From: Glycomyces albidus
Lineage (GTDB): Bacteria > Actinomycetota > Actinomycetes > Mycobacteriales > Micromonosporaceae
Assembly (NCBI RefSeq): GCF_009451885.1
Contig: NZ_WIAO01000017.1
Coordinates: forward strand, 54,517-118,516
Direction: 5' to 3'
Length of the DNA: 64,000 nt
This document shows, in pieces, positions 27,843 through 36,428 of the stretch. The first letter of the stretch is position 1; every line of letters starts with the position of its first letter. The position numbers and the translations under genes were made by a program. A model generated the notes under the pieces. That model had not been told where the DNA came from, ran no database searches, and saw only the letters and a list, made by a program, of their open reading frames with translations.

Positions 27843-27976
27843 TGCCGGGCGCGCCCCGTTGCGTGGGATGTCCGATCCCGCAAGGTAAGGTCGGGGCTGC
27901 GTCGCTCTCATGCGAGTACCGGGATGAATCGTCAGCCGTACCGGTCGGCCAATACTTCAGCGAAGGGGGAAGAGCT

Positions 27977-28489
27977 GTGCCAGGCGAGACGTTGGCAGTG
28001 GAGTTCACGAACGTGGGGCTTTGGGAGGTCGCGCTGCTGATCGTCGCGGTCGCCATCTTCATCGTTTCCCTCATCCTCGCAGTCGGTCTGTTGCGCAAAC
28101 TCACCGGCACGGTGAACCGGGTGAACCGCGTGCTCGACAAGGTCGATCACGAGATCGGCCCGATCCTGAGGAACGCCAACGCGACCCTCGACAATGTGAA
28201 CGCCTCCCTCGTGCAGGTCGAAGGCGAGCTGGAGAAGGTCGGTTCGATCACGACCAACGCCGCGCATGTGTCGTCGAACGTCGCCAACATCACGAGCCTG
28301 GTCGTCTCGGCGGTCGGCTCGCCCCTCGTCAAGGCCGCCGCGTTCGGGTTCGGCCTGCGCACGGCCGTGAAGAAGCGCAACCAGGGCTACGACGAGGACC
28401 AGGTCCGCCGCATGGTCGAGGCGTCCCGTCAGAACAAGCGCGAGGCCAAGCGGGCGGCGAAGGCGTCCCGCAAGCGCGCCGCGAAGTGA
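27977..28489 (+). CDS. DUF948 family membrane protein
   Basis: A 170-aa protein with a short outer N-terminus, one membrane helix (about 15-37; LLIVAVAIFIVSLILAVGL), then a long coiled-coil-like helix (LRKLTGTVNRVNRVLDKVDHEI, with many Asn, Val and Leu at heptad spacing) and a very basic C-terminus (KREAKRAAKASRKRAAK). This is the DUF948 layout. In actinobacteria the gene is normally followed, as here, by a DUF6167-type gene and alaS. The GTG at 27977 follows GGGGGAAGAG. It may bind the chromosome or envelope partners; its role is unknown. Confidence 0.85.
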   Translation: MPGETLAVEFTNVGLWEVALLIVAVAIFIVSLILAVGLLRKLTGTVNRVNRVLDKVDHEIGPILRNANATLDNVNASLVQVEGELEKVGSITTNAAHVSSNVANITSLVVSAVGSPLVKAAAFGFGLRTAVKKRNQGYDEDQVRRMVEASRQNKREAKRAAKASRKRAAK

Positions 28490-28517
28490 CAGTCGGAAAA
28501 CGGATTGAGGGGTCCCC

Positions 28518-28805
28518 GTGCTCAAGCGGATGATCTGGGTAGGCATCGGCGTCGTGGTCGGCGTCGTGGTGGTCCGCAAGCTCACCAAGGCGGCCGAGTC
28601 GGTCACTCCGGGCGGGGTCGCGGAGCGGATCGGCGGTGCCGGTGCTGAAATGAGGGAATCGCTCAAGTCGTTCTGGGCCGACGTCTCCGAGGCGCGGCAG
28701 GCCAAGGAGGCCGAGCTGTACGACGCGATCGAGCGCGGCGAGGACATCTCGCCGCTCCTGAGCGAGGAAGAAGTCGACGACCAGGCCGCCGGCCGGTCGT
28801 TCTAG
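28518..28805 (+). CDS. DUF6167-type small membrane protein
   Basis: A 95-aa protein: an N-terminal membrane helix (LKRMIWVGIGVVVGVVVVRKL) and an amphipathic helical, acidic tail (FWADVSEARQAKEAELYDAIERG). Small proteins of this form sit between the DUF948 gene and alaS in many actinobacteria. The GTG at 28518 follows GAGGGG. It is 28 bp after the DUF948 gene and 27 bp before alaS, so all three are likely one transcript. The function is not known. Confidence 0.8.
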   Translation: MLKRMIWVGIGVVVGVVVVRKLTKAAESVTPGGVAERIGGAGAEMRESLKSFWADVSEARQAKEAELYDAIERGEDISPLLSEEEVDDQAAGRSF

Positions 28806-28832
28806 CAGTGCGAGACCTTGAAGGAGGTGCCC

Positions 28833-31514
28833 ATGGAGACCGCTGAAATCCAACGCCGATTTCTGAAGTTCTTCGAGTCAAACGGCCATACGGTGGTCCC
28901 CAGCGCACCGCTGCCGGCGATCGAGGACCCGAACCTGCTGTTCGTCCCCGCGGGCATGGTCCCGTTCGTGCCCTACTTCCTGGGCCAGGCGACCCCCGAC
29001 TGGAACCGGGCGACCTCGGTGCAGAAGTGCATCCGCACGCCCGACATCGACGAGGTCGGCAAGACCTCGCGGCACGGCACGTTCTTCCAGATGAACGGCA
29101 ACTTCTCCTTCGGGGACTACTTCAAGGAGCAGGCGATCCGGTTCGCCTGGGACCTGACCACCGGCTCGCTCGAGTCCGGCGGCCTGGGCCTGGACGGCGA
29201 CCGCATCTGGGCCACGGTCTACCTCGACGACGACGAGGCGATCGACATCTGGCACAAGCAGATCGGTCTCCCGCTCGACCGCATCGTGCGCCGCGGCCAG
29301 GCCGACAACATGTGGTCGATGGGCATCCCCGGTCCGTGCGGCCCCTGCTCGGAGCTGTACTACGACCGCGGTCCCGACTACGGTCCCGAAGGCGGCCCCG
29401 AGGTCGACGAGGACCGCTACCTCGAGTTCTGGAACCTCGTGTTCATGCAGAACATCCGCGGCGGCGGCCCCGCCAAGGAGGGGTACGAGATCACCGGCGA
29501 CCTGCCGAAGAAGAACATCGACACCGGCATGGGCATGGAGCGCATGGCCGCCCTGCTCCAGGGCGTCGACAACATGTACGAGATCGACCAGGTCCGCCCG
29601 CTCATCGACAAGGCGTCCGAGCTGACGGGGAAGCGCTACGGCGTCTCGTCGTCGCGCACGGCCTCCGAGTCGCACCCGGACGACGTGCGGTTCCGCGTCA
29701 TCGCCGACCACGTGCGCTCGGCGCTCATGCTCATCGGCGACGGCGTCGTGCCCTCGAACGAGGGCCGCGGCTACGTGCTGCGCCGCATCATGCGCCGCGC
29801 GATCCGCGCCGTGCGCCTGCTCGGCTACGACAAGCCCGCGCTGCCCGAGCTCCTGCCGGTCGCGCGCGACTGCATGAGCCCGTCCTACCCCGAGCTCGCG
29901 AAGGACTTCGAGCGGATCTCCTCCTACGCGTACGGCGAGGAGGAGGCGTTCCTGAAGACCCTCAAGCACGGCACGACCATCCTCGACACCGCGGTCACCG
30001 AGACCAAGTCCGAGGGCGGGAAGACCCTGTCCGGGTCCAAGGCGTTCGAGCTGCACGACACGTACGGCTTCCCGATCGACCTGACCCTGGAGATGGCCGA
30101 GGAGCAGGGCCTCTCGGTCGACCAGGAGGGCTTCCGCCAGCTCATGGCGGAGCAGCGGCGGCGTGCGAAGGCCGACGCGGCCGCGCGCAAGACCGGCCAC
30201 GCGGACCTGTCCGCGTACTGGCAGCTCCTCCAGGAGCAGGGCCCGACGGACTGGAAGGCGTACGAGACCCTCGAGACCGAGTCCCGCGTGATCGGGCTCC
30301 TCTCCGAGGGCCGGCCGATCCCGGTCGCGAAGGCGGGGATGATCTGCGAGGTCGTGCTCGACCGGACCCCGTTCTACGCCGAGTCCGGCGGCCAGCACGC
30401 CGACGCGGGCAAGATCGTCGGCCCGAGCCTCTTCGCCGAGGTCGTCGACGTGCAGCGCCCGGTCAAGAAGCTGGTGGTCCACAAGGTCCGCGTCCTGGAG
30501 GGCGAACTGGTCCTCGACGACAAGGTCGAGGCCACCGTCGACGCGGAGTGGCGCCTCGGCGCCCGCCAGGCGCACTCGGGCACCCACGTGGTGCACGCGG
30601 CGCTGCGCGAGGTGCTCGGCCCGACCGCGCTCCAGTCCGGTTCGTTCAACCGGCCCGGCTACCTGCGCCTGGACTTCTCGTGGCGCTCGAAGCTCTCGGA
30701 CGAGACCAAGAGCGAAATCGAGGAGGTCTCGAACAAGGCCGTCCGCGACGACCTCCCGGTCGCCGTCAGGTACATGACGCTCCCGGAGGCCAAGGAGTTC
30801 GGGGCGGTCGCGCTGTTCGGCGAGACCTACGACGAGACCGTCCGCGTCGTCGAGATCGGCGGCCCCTGGTCGCGCGAGCTCTGCGGTGGCACGCACGTGT
30901 CGCACTCGGCCCAGATCGGCCCGCTCGTCCTCACCGGCGAGTCCTCGGTCGGCTCGGGCCAGCGCCGCGTCGAGGCCGCCACGGGCATGGAGGCGTACCG
31001 CTACCTCGCCCGCGAACGCGACCTCGTCTCGCAGATCGCCGAGGAGATCGGCGCGCAGCGGGGCGACGTCCTCGAGCGGGTCCGCGCGATCCTCCAGCGC
31101 TCCAAGGACGCCGAGCGCGAGCTCGCCGGCCTCCAGGCGAAGCTGGTCTCCGGCCGCGCGGCCGAGTTCGCGGCCGCCGCGAAGCAGGTCGGGGCCGTCA
31201 AGGTCGCCGCGATCCAGGCGCCCGAGGGCACCAAGGGCGGCGACGTCCGCAACCTCGCGCTCCAGATCCGCGGGCACCTGCCCGAGGACCAGCCGGGCGT
31301 GGCCGCGGTCGTCGCGGCCGCGGGCGGCAAGGCCAGCATCGTCGTCGCGGCGAACGCGGCGGCGAAGGCGCAGCACGTCTCGGCGGCGGCCCTCGTCAAG
31401 GCCGCGCTGTCGGGCAAGGGCGGCGGCAACGACGACATCGCGCAGGGCGGCGGCGTTCCCGCCGACCAGGCCCCGCAGCTCCTCGACGCGGTCGTCCGCG
31501 CCATCGCCGCGTAA
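28833..31514 (+). CDS. alaS: Alanyl-tRNA synthetase
   Basis: Class IIa synthetase of 893 aa that charges and proofreads tRNA-Ala. Seen: N-terminal [26 protein letters not shown], motif 2 region [32 protein letters not shown] (motif 3), the editing domain with the zinc-binding [12 protein letters not shown] and the CGGTHV site, and a C-terminal domain with the coiled coil and DHHA1-type Gly-rich end ([14 protein letters not shown]). AAGGAGGT precedes the ATG at 28833. Its TAA shares one base with the ruvX ATG. Confidence 0.98.
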   Translation: METAEIQRRFLKFFESNGHTVVPSAPLPAIEDPNLLFVPAGMVPFVPYFLGQATPDWNRATSVQKCIRTPDIDEVGKTSRHGTFFQMNGNFSFGDYFKEQAIRFAWDLTTGSLESGGLGLDGDRIWATVYLDDDEAIDIWHKQIGLPLDRIVRRGQADNMWSMGIPGPCGPCSELYYDRGPDYGPEGGPEVDEDRYLEFWNLVFMQNIRGGGPAKEGYEITGDLPKKNIDTGMGMERMAALLQGVDNMYEIDQVRPLIDKASELTGKRYGVSSSRTASESHPDDVRFRVIADHVRSALMLIGDGVVPSNEGRGYVLRRIMRRAIRAVRLLGYDKPALPELLPVARDCMSPSYPELAKDFERISSYAYGEEEAFLKTLKHGTTILDTAVTETKSEGGKTLSGSKAFELHDTYGFPIDLTLEMAEEQGLSVDQEGFRQLMAEQRRRAKADAAARKTGHADLSAYWQLLQEQGPTDWKAYETLETESRVIGLLSEGRPIPVAKAGMICEVVLDRTPFYAESGGQHADAGKIVGPSLFAEVVDVQRPVKKLVVHKVRVLEGELVLDDKVEATVDAEWRLGARQAHSGTHVVHAALREVLGPTALQSGSFNRPGYLRLDFSWRSKLSDETKSEIEEVSNKAVRDDLPVAVRYMTLPEAKEFGAVALFGETYDETVRVVEIGGPWSRELCGGTHVSHSAQIGPLVLTGESSVGSGQRRVEAATGMEAYRYLARERDLVSQIAEEIGAQRGDVLERVRAILQRSKDAERELAGLQAKLVSGRAAEFAAAAKQVGAVKVAAIQAPEGTKGGDVRNLALQIRGHLPEDQPGVAAVVAAAGGKASIVVAANAAAKAQHVSAAALVKAALSGKGGGNDDIAQGGGVPADQAPQLLDAVVRAIAA

Positions 31515-32008
31515 TGGAAGACGCCACGAACGGCCCCGCACCCGCGGACGGTCCGCAAGGACCGTGGGTGCGGGGCCGCCGTCTCGGCATCGATCTCGGC
31601 AAAGCACGCATCGGCGTCGCCGTGTGCGACCCCGACGGATTGATCGCCACCCCGGTCGCCACCGTTCGTCGCGACCTCAAAACCGCTGGTGAGGACATTC
31701 CCGCCGATATAAAAGAAATCGCCGAAACGGCTCGGGAATTCGACGTGGTCGAAATCGTCGTCGGCCTACCCGTTACTCTTTCGGGTGAGGAGGGGCCGGC
31801 AGCCGCCCACACCCGAGCCTGGGTGGAGCGTTTCGCCGACCACGTCTCACCAACGCCGGTGACCCTGACCGACGAGCGCATGACCACCGCCGTCGCCACT
31901 CGCCGCCTCAACGAAGGCGGCGTGCGCGGCAAGCGGAAGCGCTCCATCGTCGACCAGGCGGCCGCGGTGGAGATCCTTCAGCATTGGTTGGACCGGCGGC
32001 GGAGGTAG
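31514..32008 (+). CDS. ruvX: Putative Holliday junction resolvase RuvX/YqgF
   Basis: An RNase H-fold nuclease of 164 aa, implicated in pre-16S rRNA end processing and possibly junction resolution. Seen: GRRLGIDLGKARIGVAVCD with the first acidic residue, EIVVGLPVTLSGEEG, TLTDERMTT with the Asp-Glu pair, and a C-terminal DQAAAVEILQHWL containing the last Asp. It overlaps alaS by one base (TAATG) and is followed at once by mltG, the usual actinobacterial order. Confidence 0.93.
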   Translation: MEDATNGPAPADGPQGPWVRGRRLGIDLGKARIGVAVCDPDGLIATPVATVRRDLKTAGEDIPADIKEIAETAREFDVVEIVVGLPVTLSGEEGPAAAHTRAWVERFADHVSPTPVTLTDERMTTAVATRRLNEGGVRGKRKRSIVDQAAAVEILQHWLDRRRR

Positions 32009-32016
32009 GCAACAGG

Positions 32017-33285
32017 ATGCTCGGCGACTTCAGGACCGAGGACGAACGTTCGGCGGCGCCCAGGAGCCACCGGCGCAAGGACTCCGGCAAATCGCTGATC
32101 GCCATGACCCTGGTCGTCGCCCTCTTCGGCGTCATCGGTGTCGGCGGCTGGTGGGCGTACAACAACATCGTCAAGGACTACTTCGTCGCCGAGGACTACA
32201 CCGGCGACGGCAACGGCAACCAGGTCATGATCACCGTCGAGACGGGTTGGACCGTCGCCGACATCGCCGCCGAACTCGAAGCCCAGGGCGTGGTCGCCTC
32301 CGCGAAGGCGTTCCTCAACGCCTCCGAGGACGACGGCGACTCCGGCACCAGCATCCAGGCGGGCTCCTACGCCATGGAGGAGGAGATGTCGGCCGCCGCG
32401 GCGCTGGCGTTCATGACCGACCCGGACAACCTCACGTTCGACCACGTCGTCGTCCCCGAAGGCAAGCGGTCCTTCGAAATCTACGAGATCCTCTCCTCCT
32501 ACACCGGCGTCCCCATCGAGGACTTCGAGGCCGCCGCCCAGGACCCGGAGGCGCTCGGCGTCGACCCGCTCTGGTTCGAAGGCTTCTCGGACCGGCAGGT
32601 CAAGTCCGTCGAGGGCTTCCTGTTCCCGGCCGCGTACGAGTTCGACGAGACCTGGACCGCCGCCGAGATGCTCACCGAGATGGTCAGCCGCTTCAACCAG
32701 ACCATCGAGGAGATCGGCTTCCTCGACAAGGTCACCCAGATCCAGGACCCCGACCCCGAGTACGACCCGAGCGCCATGGAGAACCAGACGTTCTACCCGC
32801 CGACGAACGGCGAGTTCAAGGTCTACCCGTGGATGGCCCTCCAGGTCGCCTCGATCGTCCAGTCCGAGTCCGGCATCGCCACCGACGACCCGAAGATCGC
32901 CCAGGTCATGTACAACAAGCTGTACGTCAACCCGTACTCGCACAACCAGACCAACTGCAACTGCTTCGAGTCCGAGGCGATCTGGAACTACGGCCGCCTG
33001 CTCAACGGCGAGGAGGCCATCACCTCCGGCGAGGACATCGACTGGGGCGCGGTCATGCGCGACCCCGACAACCCGTGGTCCCCGAGCGCCCCCCAGCACG
33101 CCGGCTATCTGCCCAGCGCCATCTCGAACCCGGGCGCGGCCGCACTCGAGGCGTCCGTGTCCCCCGAGACGGGCGACTGGCTGTTCTTCGTGACCGCGTA
33201 CGACGACGGCTCGGCCCTGTTCGCCGAGACCTACGAGGAGCACCAGGAGAACATCGAGGTCGCGGAGGAAAACGGCATCCAATGA
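32017..33285 (+). CDS. mltG: Endolytic peptidoglycan transglycosylase MltG
   Basis: A single-pass membrane protein of 422 aa that cuts nascent glycan strands. Layout: basic cytoplasmic N-terminus, membrane helix about 27-47, a LysM-like segment (VMITVETGWTVADIAAELEAQGVV), and the YceG catalytic domain (RSFEIYEILS, FLFPAAYEF, ASIVQSESG with Glu284, PKIAQVMYNKL, and AISNPGAAALEA). The first Glu of the proteobacterial catalytic motif is Gln here; I believe QxE is common in actinobacterial MltG, so activity is not excluded. The ATG at 32017 follows GGAGGT. Its stop overlaps aroE (ATGA). Confidence 0.92.
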   Translation: MLGDFRTEDERSAAPRSHRRKDSGKSLIAMTLVVALFGVIGVGGWWAYNNIVKDYFVAEDYTGDGNGNQVMITVETGWTVADIAAELEAQGVVASAKAFLNASEDDGDSGTSIQAGSYAMEEEMSAAAALAFMTDPDNLTFDHVVVPEGKRSFEIYEILSSYTGVPIEDFEAAAQDPEALGVDPLWFEGFSDRQVKSVEGFLFPAAYEFDETWTAAEMLTEMVSRFNQTIEEIGFLDKVTQIQDPDPEYDPSAMENQTFYPPTNGEFKVYPWMALQVASIVQSESGIATDDPKIAQVMYNKLYVNPYSHNQTNCNCFESEAIWNYGRLLNGEEAITSGEDIDWGAVMRDPDNPWSPSAPQHAGYLPSAISNPGAAALEASVSPETGDWLFFVTAYDDGSALFAETYEEHQENIEVAEENGIQ

Positions 33286-34100
33286 TGCAGGCAGCAGTCC
33301 TCGGCAAGCCCATCGGGCACTCGCTCTCCCCGGTCATCCACAACGCCGGCTACGCCGCCGCCGGCCTCGCCGACTGGACGTACACGCGACACGAGTGCGA
33401 CGAGTCCGGGCTCGCCGCGTTCGTCGACGGACTCGACGCGACCTGGGCCGGGCTCTCGCTCACCATGCCGCTCAAGGAGGTCGCCCTCGACGTCGCCGAG
33501 GAGGCCACCCCGGTCGCCGAGGCGATCGGCGCGGCCAACACGCTCGTCCTGCGCGGCGGCCGCCGCCTCGCCGACAACACCGACGCGCCCGGGATCGTCG
33601 ACGCGCTCGCCGAGACCGGCATGAAGGAGGCCGAGCACGTCGCTGTCCTCGGCGCCGGCGGCTCGGCGCGCGCCGCGCTCGCCGCCGCCCGGCAGCTCGG
33701 CGCCGCCGAGGTCACCGTGTACGCCCGCCGCCGCGAGGCGATCCGGGAACTCGAACCGGTCGCCGCCCGCCTCGGTCTGAGGCTCACCGCCGCGGACTGG
33801 GCCGACGCCGCCCGGGCCGGCCGCGCCGACCTCGTCGTCGCCACCGTCCCCAAAGGTGTCACCGACGACCTGCGCCTGGACTGGTCCGCCGACGCGGTCC
33901 TGTTCGACATCCTCTACGACCCGTGGCCGACCCCGCTCGCCGCGTCCGCCGCCGACCGGGGCGTGCGCGTCCTCGACGGCCTCGCGCTCCTGCTCGCCCA
34001 GGCCGTGCGCCAGTGGACCCAGTTCACCGGTGTCGCCGACGCCCCGGTCGCGGCGATGCGCCGCGCCCTCTACGACGCGGTCCCGCCCCGGACCGAGTGA
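33282..34100 (+). CDS. aroE: Shikimate dehydrogenase
   Basis: Reduces 3-dehydroshikimate to shikimate with NADPH in the chorismate pathway. The 272-aa protein begins AAVLGKPIGHSLSPVIHNAGY, with the substrate Ser residues, then LSLTMPLKEVAL carrying the catalytic Lys, ADNTDAPGIVDAL with the Asp, and the NADP loop VLGAGGSARAAL. The motif is LTMPLK rather than the more usual VTxPxK. It begins at one of two adjacent ATGs that overlap the mltG stop, so it is coupled to mltG. Confidence 0.93.
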   Translation: MMQAAVLGKPIGHSLSPVIHNAGYAAAGLADWTYTRHECDESGLAAFVDGLDATWAGLSLTMPLKEVALDVAEEATPVAEAIGAANTLVLRGGRRLADNTDAPGIVDALAETGMKEAEHVAVLGAGGSARAALAAARQLGAAEVTVYARRREAIRELEPVAARLGLRLTAADWADAARAGRADLVVATVPKGVTDDLRLDWSADAVLFDILYDPWPTPLAASAADRGVRVLDGLALLLAQAVRQWTQFTGVADAPVAAMRRALYDAVPPRTE

Positions 34101-34109
34101 AGGACCCCC

Positions 34110-34508
34110 ATGAGCGACGAGCACTACTTCATCTACGACGGCGACTGCGCGTTCTGCACCACCTGCGCGGACTTCATCGAGAAGCACATCCGCACCACCG
34201 CGAAGGTCGTCCCGTGGCAGTGGGCCGACATCGACGCGATCGGCGTCACCCAGAAGGAGGCCGAGGAGGCCGTCCAGTGGGTCGAGATGAGCTTCCAGCG
34301 CTCGGGTCCCGACGCGATCGCGGTGCTCCTGCGCCGCGCCCAGTGGTACTGGCGGCCCTTCGGCTGGGTCCTGTCGCTGCGGCCCGTCTCGTGGATCGCG
34401 TGGCCGCTGTACCGGCTCATCGCCCGCAACCGCCACCGCCTCCCGGGCGGCACCGCCGCGTGCTCGCTGCCGCAGGCCGAGCGGGACCGGCTCCGCGGCC
34501 AGCAGTGA
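34110..34508 (+). CDS. DCC family (DUF393) thiol-disulphide oxidoreductase-like protein
   Basis: A 132-aa protein that begins with the defining motif YDGDCAFCTTCADF: DGxC and CxxC in a thioredoxin-like setting. A Trp-rich amphipathic region follows (YWRPFGWVLSLRPVSWIAWPLYRLI), likely lying at the membrane. DCC proteins are often encoded beside or fused to HTTM-domain proteins, and two HTTM genes lie just downstream, so it probably belongs to this locus. GAAGGACC precedes the ATG. It is 9 bp after aroE, so it may also be transcribed from the alaS-aroE operon. Confidence 0.85.
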   Translation: MSDEHYFIYDGDCAFCTTCADFIEKHIRTTAKVVPWQWADIDAIGVTQKEAEEAVQWVEMSFQRSGPDAIAVLLRRAQWYWRPFGWVLSLRPVSWIAWPLYRLIARNRHRLPGGTAACSLPQAERDRLRGQQ

Positions 34509-34526
34509 GCGGGATTCCCGATATGC

Positions 34527-34532
34527 CATACT
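34527..34532 (+). promoter_or_regulatory. Leaderless -10 box, first HTTM cassette
   Basis: CATACT at exactly -12 to -7 relative to the ATG at 34539, inside the block GCCATACTCTGGCG. The same block precedes the second cassette. No convincing -35 is seen. Confidence 0.5.
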
Positions 34533-34538
34533 CTGGCG

Positions 34539-35003
34539 ATGCCCGCTGAGCGCACCGAACGCCCCCTGAGCCGCACCGGCAAGGCCGTCCGCGTCGCCGC
34601 CGCCGTCGCCATGGTCCTCGCGCTCATGGCGACCTCCGTCTGGGGCGAGGACGACTACTTCCCCTTCGCGCCCTTCAAGATGTACTCGCGCGCCACCGAC
34701 CCGGACGGCTGGGTCAAGAGCACCGGCGTCATCCTCATCGACGCCGAAGGCGAGCGGATCGCCATCAGCGACTACGACACGGGGTTCCGCCGCGCCGAAC
34801 TCGAAGGCCAGCTTCCCCGCTTCCGCGAGGACCCCGGCCTGCTCGCGTACATCGCCGAGGCGTACGAGGCCGCCCACCCCGGCGAGCCCGAGATCGTCGC
34901 GGCCGAGATCATCGTCAAGCGGTACGAGCTGGTCGACGGCGCGCGCACCGGCGAGGAGACCGAGGAGACCGTCGCCGTCTGGACCGAGGAGGGCGCCTCG
35001 TGA
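34539..35003 (+). CDS. HTTM-partner protein, copy 1 (WGxDDxFPFAPFKMYS family)
   Basis: No named family recognised. A 154-aa protein with one N-terminal hydrophobic helix (about 17-34; VRVAAAVAMVLALMATSV) directly followed by the striking motif WGEDDYFPFAPFKMYS, then an outer domain with many Glu, Arg and Tyr (DTGFRRAELEGQLPRF; LAYIAEAYEAAHPGEPEIV; ETVAVWTEE). A paralogue with the same motif lies at 35961-36428. Each copy overlaps a following HTTM gene by 4 bp (GTGA), so partner and HTTM protein are made together. It probably forms a membrane complex with the HTTM protein. Confidence 0.8.
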   Translation: MPAERTERPLSRTGKAVRVAAAVAMVLALMATSVWGEDDYFPFAPFKMYSRATDPDGWVKSTGVILIDAEGERIAISDYDTGFRRAELEGQLPRFREDPGLLAYIAEAYEAAHPGEPEIVAAEIIVKRYELVDGARTGEETEETVAVWTEEGAS

Positions 35004-35917
35004 GCGTCCGCACCGCCGTGAACGGCTTCTTCTTCGAACCCGTGCCGCTGGGCCGGGTCGCCGCCATGCGCTTCCTCGCCGGGCTCTACGTCTGGATCGA
35101 GTGGTGGGCGTACATGCCCTTCATCTTCCGGCACCGGTTCGTGCCCGAGGAGCTCTACCAGCCGCTGTTCATCGGCCGGGTCCTGCCGATCCCGGCGCCG
35201 GACTACTGGACCGTCACCGGCACCCTCGTCGTCATGCTCGCCGCGGCGACCCCGATGATGTTCGGCTACCGGCCCAAGCTGTTCGGCTGGATCCTGTTCG
35301 TCGCCTACTTCGAGTGGATGATCATCGCCAACTCGTACGGCAAGGTCGACCACGCCAGCTTCGGGTTCATGACCCTCCTGCTGGTCCTGTGCATGATGCC
35401 CTCCGGCGCGAGGTGGGGCGACCGCGAGACCCCTTCCGAGCGGGCCGGCTGGGGCTTCAAGCTGGTCCAGCTCGGCGTCGTCTGCACGTACTTCCTGTCC
35501 GCGTGGGCGAAGTTCCGCTACGGCGGTTTCGACTGGGCCGACTCCGGGGTCTTCACCTGGGCGATCATCCGCCGCGGCACGGTCTTCTCGGAGTGGATGC
35601 TCGACTTCCCGCGGCTCCTCCACGCCGCCCAGTGGGGCATGATCGCGTTCGAGCTCCTGACCCCGGTCGTCCTGCTCGTGTACCGCTGGAAGAAGGTCCA
35701 GTACGCGATCGTCGCGTTCCTGTACTGCTTCCATGTGACGGTCTTCGCCGCGCTCGGCATCAGCTTCCTGCCGCACCTGGTCGCCATGGCCTGCTTCCTG
35801 CCGCTCGAACGCATCGACCCCCGCGACATGTACCGCAACGCCAAGGCGCGCTTCACGACACCGAAGGACGAACCGGCCGCGCGCGAACCCGAACCCCAGT
35901 TCGAGTCGAGCCCCTGA
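35000..35917 (+). CDS. HTTM-domain membrane protein, copy 1
   Basis: A 305-aa protein with about seven to eight hydrophobic segments resembling the horizontally transferred transmembrane (HTTM) domain of vitamin K-dependent gamma-carboxylase. Conserved blocks include LGRVAAMRFLAGLYVWIEWW, YFEWMIIANSYGKVDH, WAKFRYGG, and FLPHLVAMACFLPLERI. The carboxylase's soluble domain is absent, so enzymatic carboxylation is not implied. The GTG at 35000 overlaps the stop of its partner. Similar, block for block, to the product of 36425-37378; the pair arose by duplication. Confidence 0.82.
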   Translation: MSVRTAVNGFFFEPVPLGRVAAMRFLAGLYVWIEWWAYMPFIFRHRFVPEELYQPLFIGRVLPIPAPDYWTVTGTLVVMLAAATPMMFGYRPKLFGWILFVAYFEWMIIANSYGKVDHASFGFMTLLLVLCMMPSGARWGDRETPSERAGWGFKLVQLGVVCTYFLSAWAKFRYGGFDWADSGVFTWAIIRRGTVFSEWMLDFPRLLHAAQWGMIAFELLTPVVLLVYRWKKVQYAIVAFLYCFHVTVFAALGISFLPHLVAMACFLPLERIDPRDMYRNAKARFTTPKDEPAAREPEPQFESSP

Positions 35918-35948
35918 CGCGGGGCGGCCCGCGCGGGCGGGCCCGTGC

Positions 35949-35954
35949 CATACT
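35949..35954 (+). promoter_or_regulatory. Leaderless -10 box, second HTTM cassette
   Basis: CATACT at exactly -12 to -7 relative to the GTG at 35961, in the block GCCATACTCTTGCC that matches the one before the first cassette. A GC-rich inverted repeat just upstream may end transcription of the first cassette. Confidence 0.5.
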
Positions 35955-35960
35955 CTTGCC

Positions 35961-36428
35961 GTGTCAGTGGACGAACCCCGCCTCTCCGAAGTCCGGCCCG
36001 CGGGACGCGCCGTGCGCGTCTCGATCACGATGACCGTGCTCGCACTCGTCACCGCCACCACCTTCTGGGGCGCCGACGACTTCTTCCCCTTCGCGCCCTT
36101 CAAGATGTACTCGTTCTCGAAGGAGCTCGACGGCTGGGCCGGATCGACCCGCGTCGAAGCCGTGAACGAAGAGGGCGAGCGGTTCTCGCTCACCGAGCGG
36201 ATCACCGGCTTCCGCCGCGCCGAACTCGAAGGCCAGAAGGGCCGCTTCATCGACGACCCCTCGCTGCTCCAGTACATCGCCGAGGCGTACGAGAACACGA
36301 ACCCCGACAAGCCCGAGATCGTCACCGTCGAGATCATCGAGCGCCGCTACCGGCTCGAGGACGGCTACCAGACCGGCGAAGTCGTCGAGGTCGTCGAGGC
36401 GACCTGGACCCGGCAGGAGGACGCGTGA
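35961..36428 (+). CDS. HTTM-partner protein, copy 2
   Basis: A 155-aa paralogue of the 34539-35003 product: one N-terminal hydrophobic helix (about 14-33), then WGADDFFPFAPFKMYS and a similar outer domain (ITGFRRAELEGQKGRF; LQYIAEAYENTNPDKPEIV; YRLEDGYQTGE; EATWTRQE). The motif, the GFRRAELEGQ block and the YIAEAYE block are nearly the same in both copies, while linking regions differ. The GTG at 35961 fits a leaderless start. It overlaps the next HTTM gene by 4 bp. Function unknown. Confidence 0.8.
   Translation: MSVDEPRLSEVRPAGRAVRVSITMTVLALVTATTFWGADDFFPFAPFKMYSFSKELDGWAGSTRVEAVNEEGERFSLTERITGFRRAELEGQKGRFIDDPSLLQYIAEAYENTNPDKPEIVTVEIIERRYRLEDGYQTGEVVEVVEATWTRQEDA

Noticed and set aside
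32866..32868. MltG thought inactive because the first Glu of the catalytic motif is Gln
   Set aside because: The nearby Glu284 is kept, and the QxE form is, to my knowledge, usual in actinobacteria.
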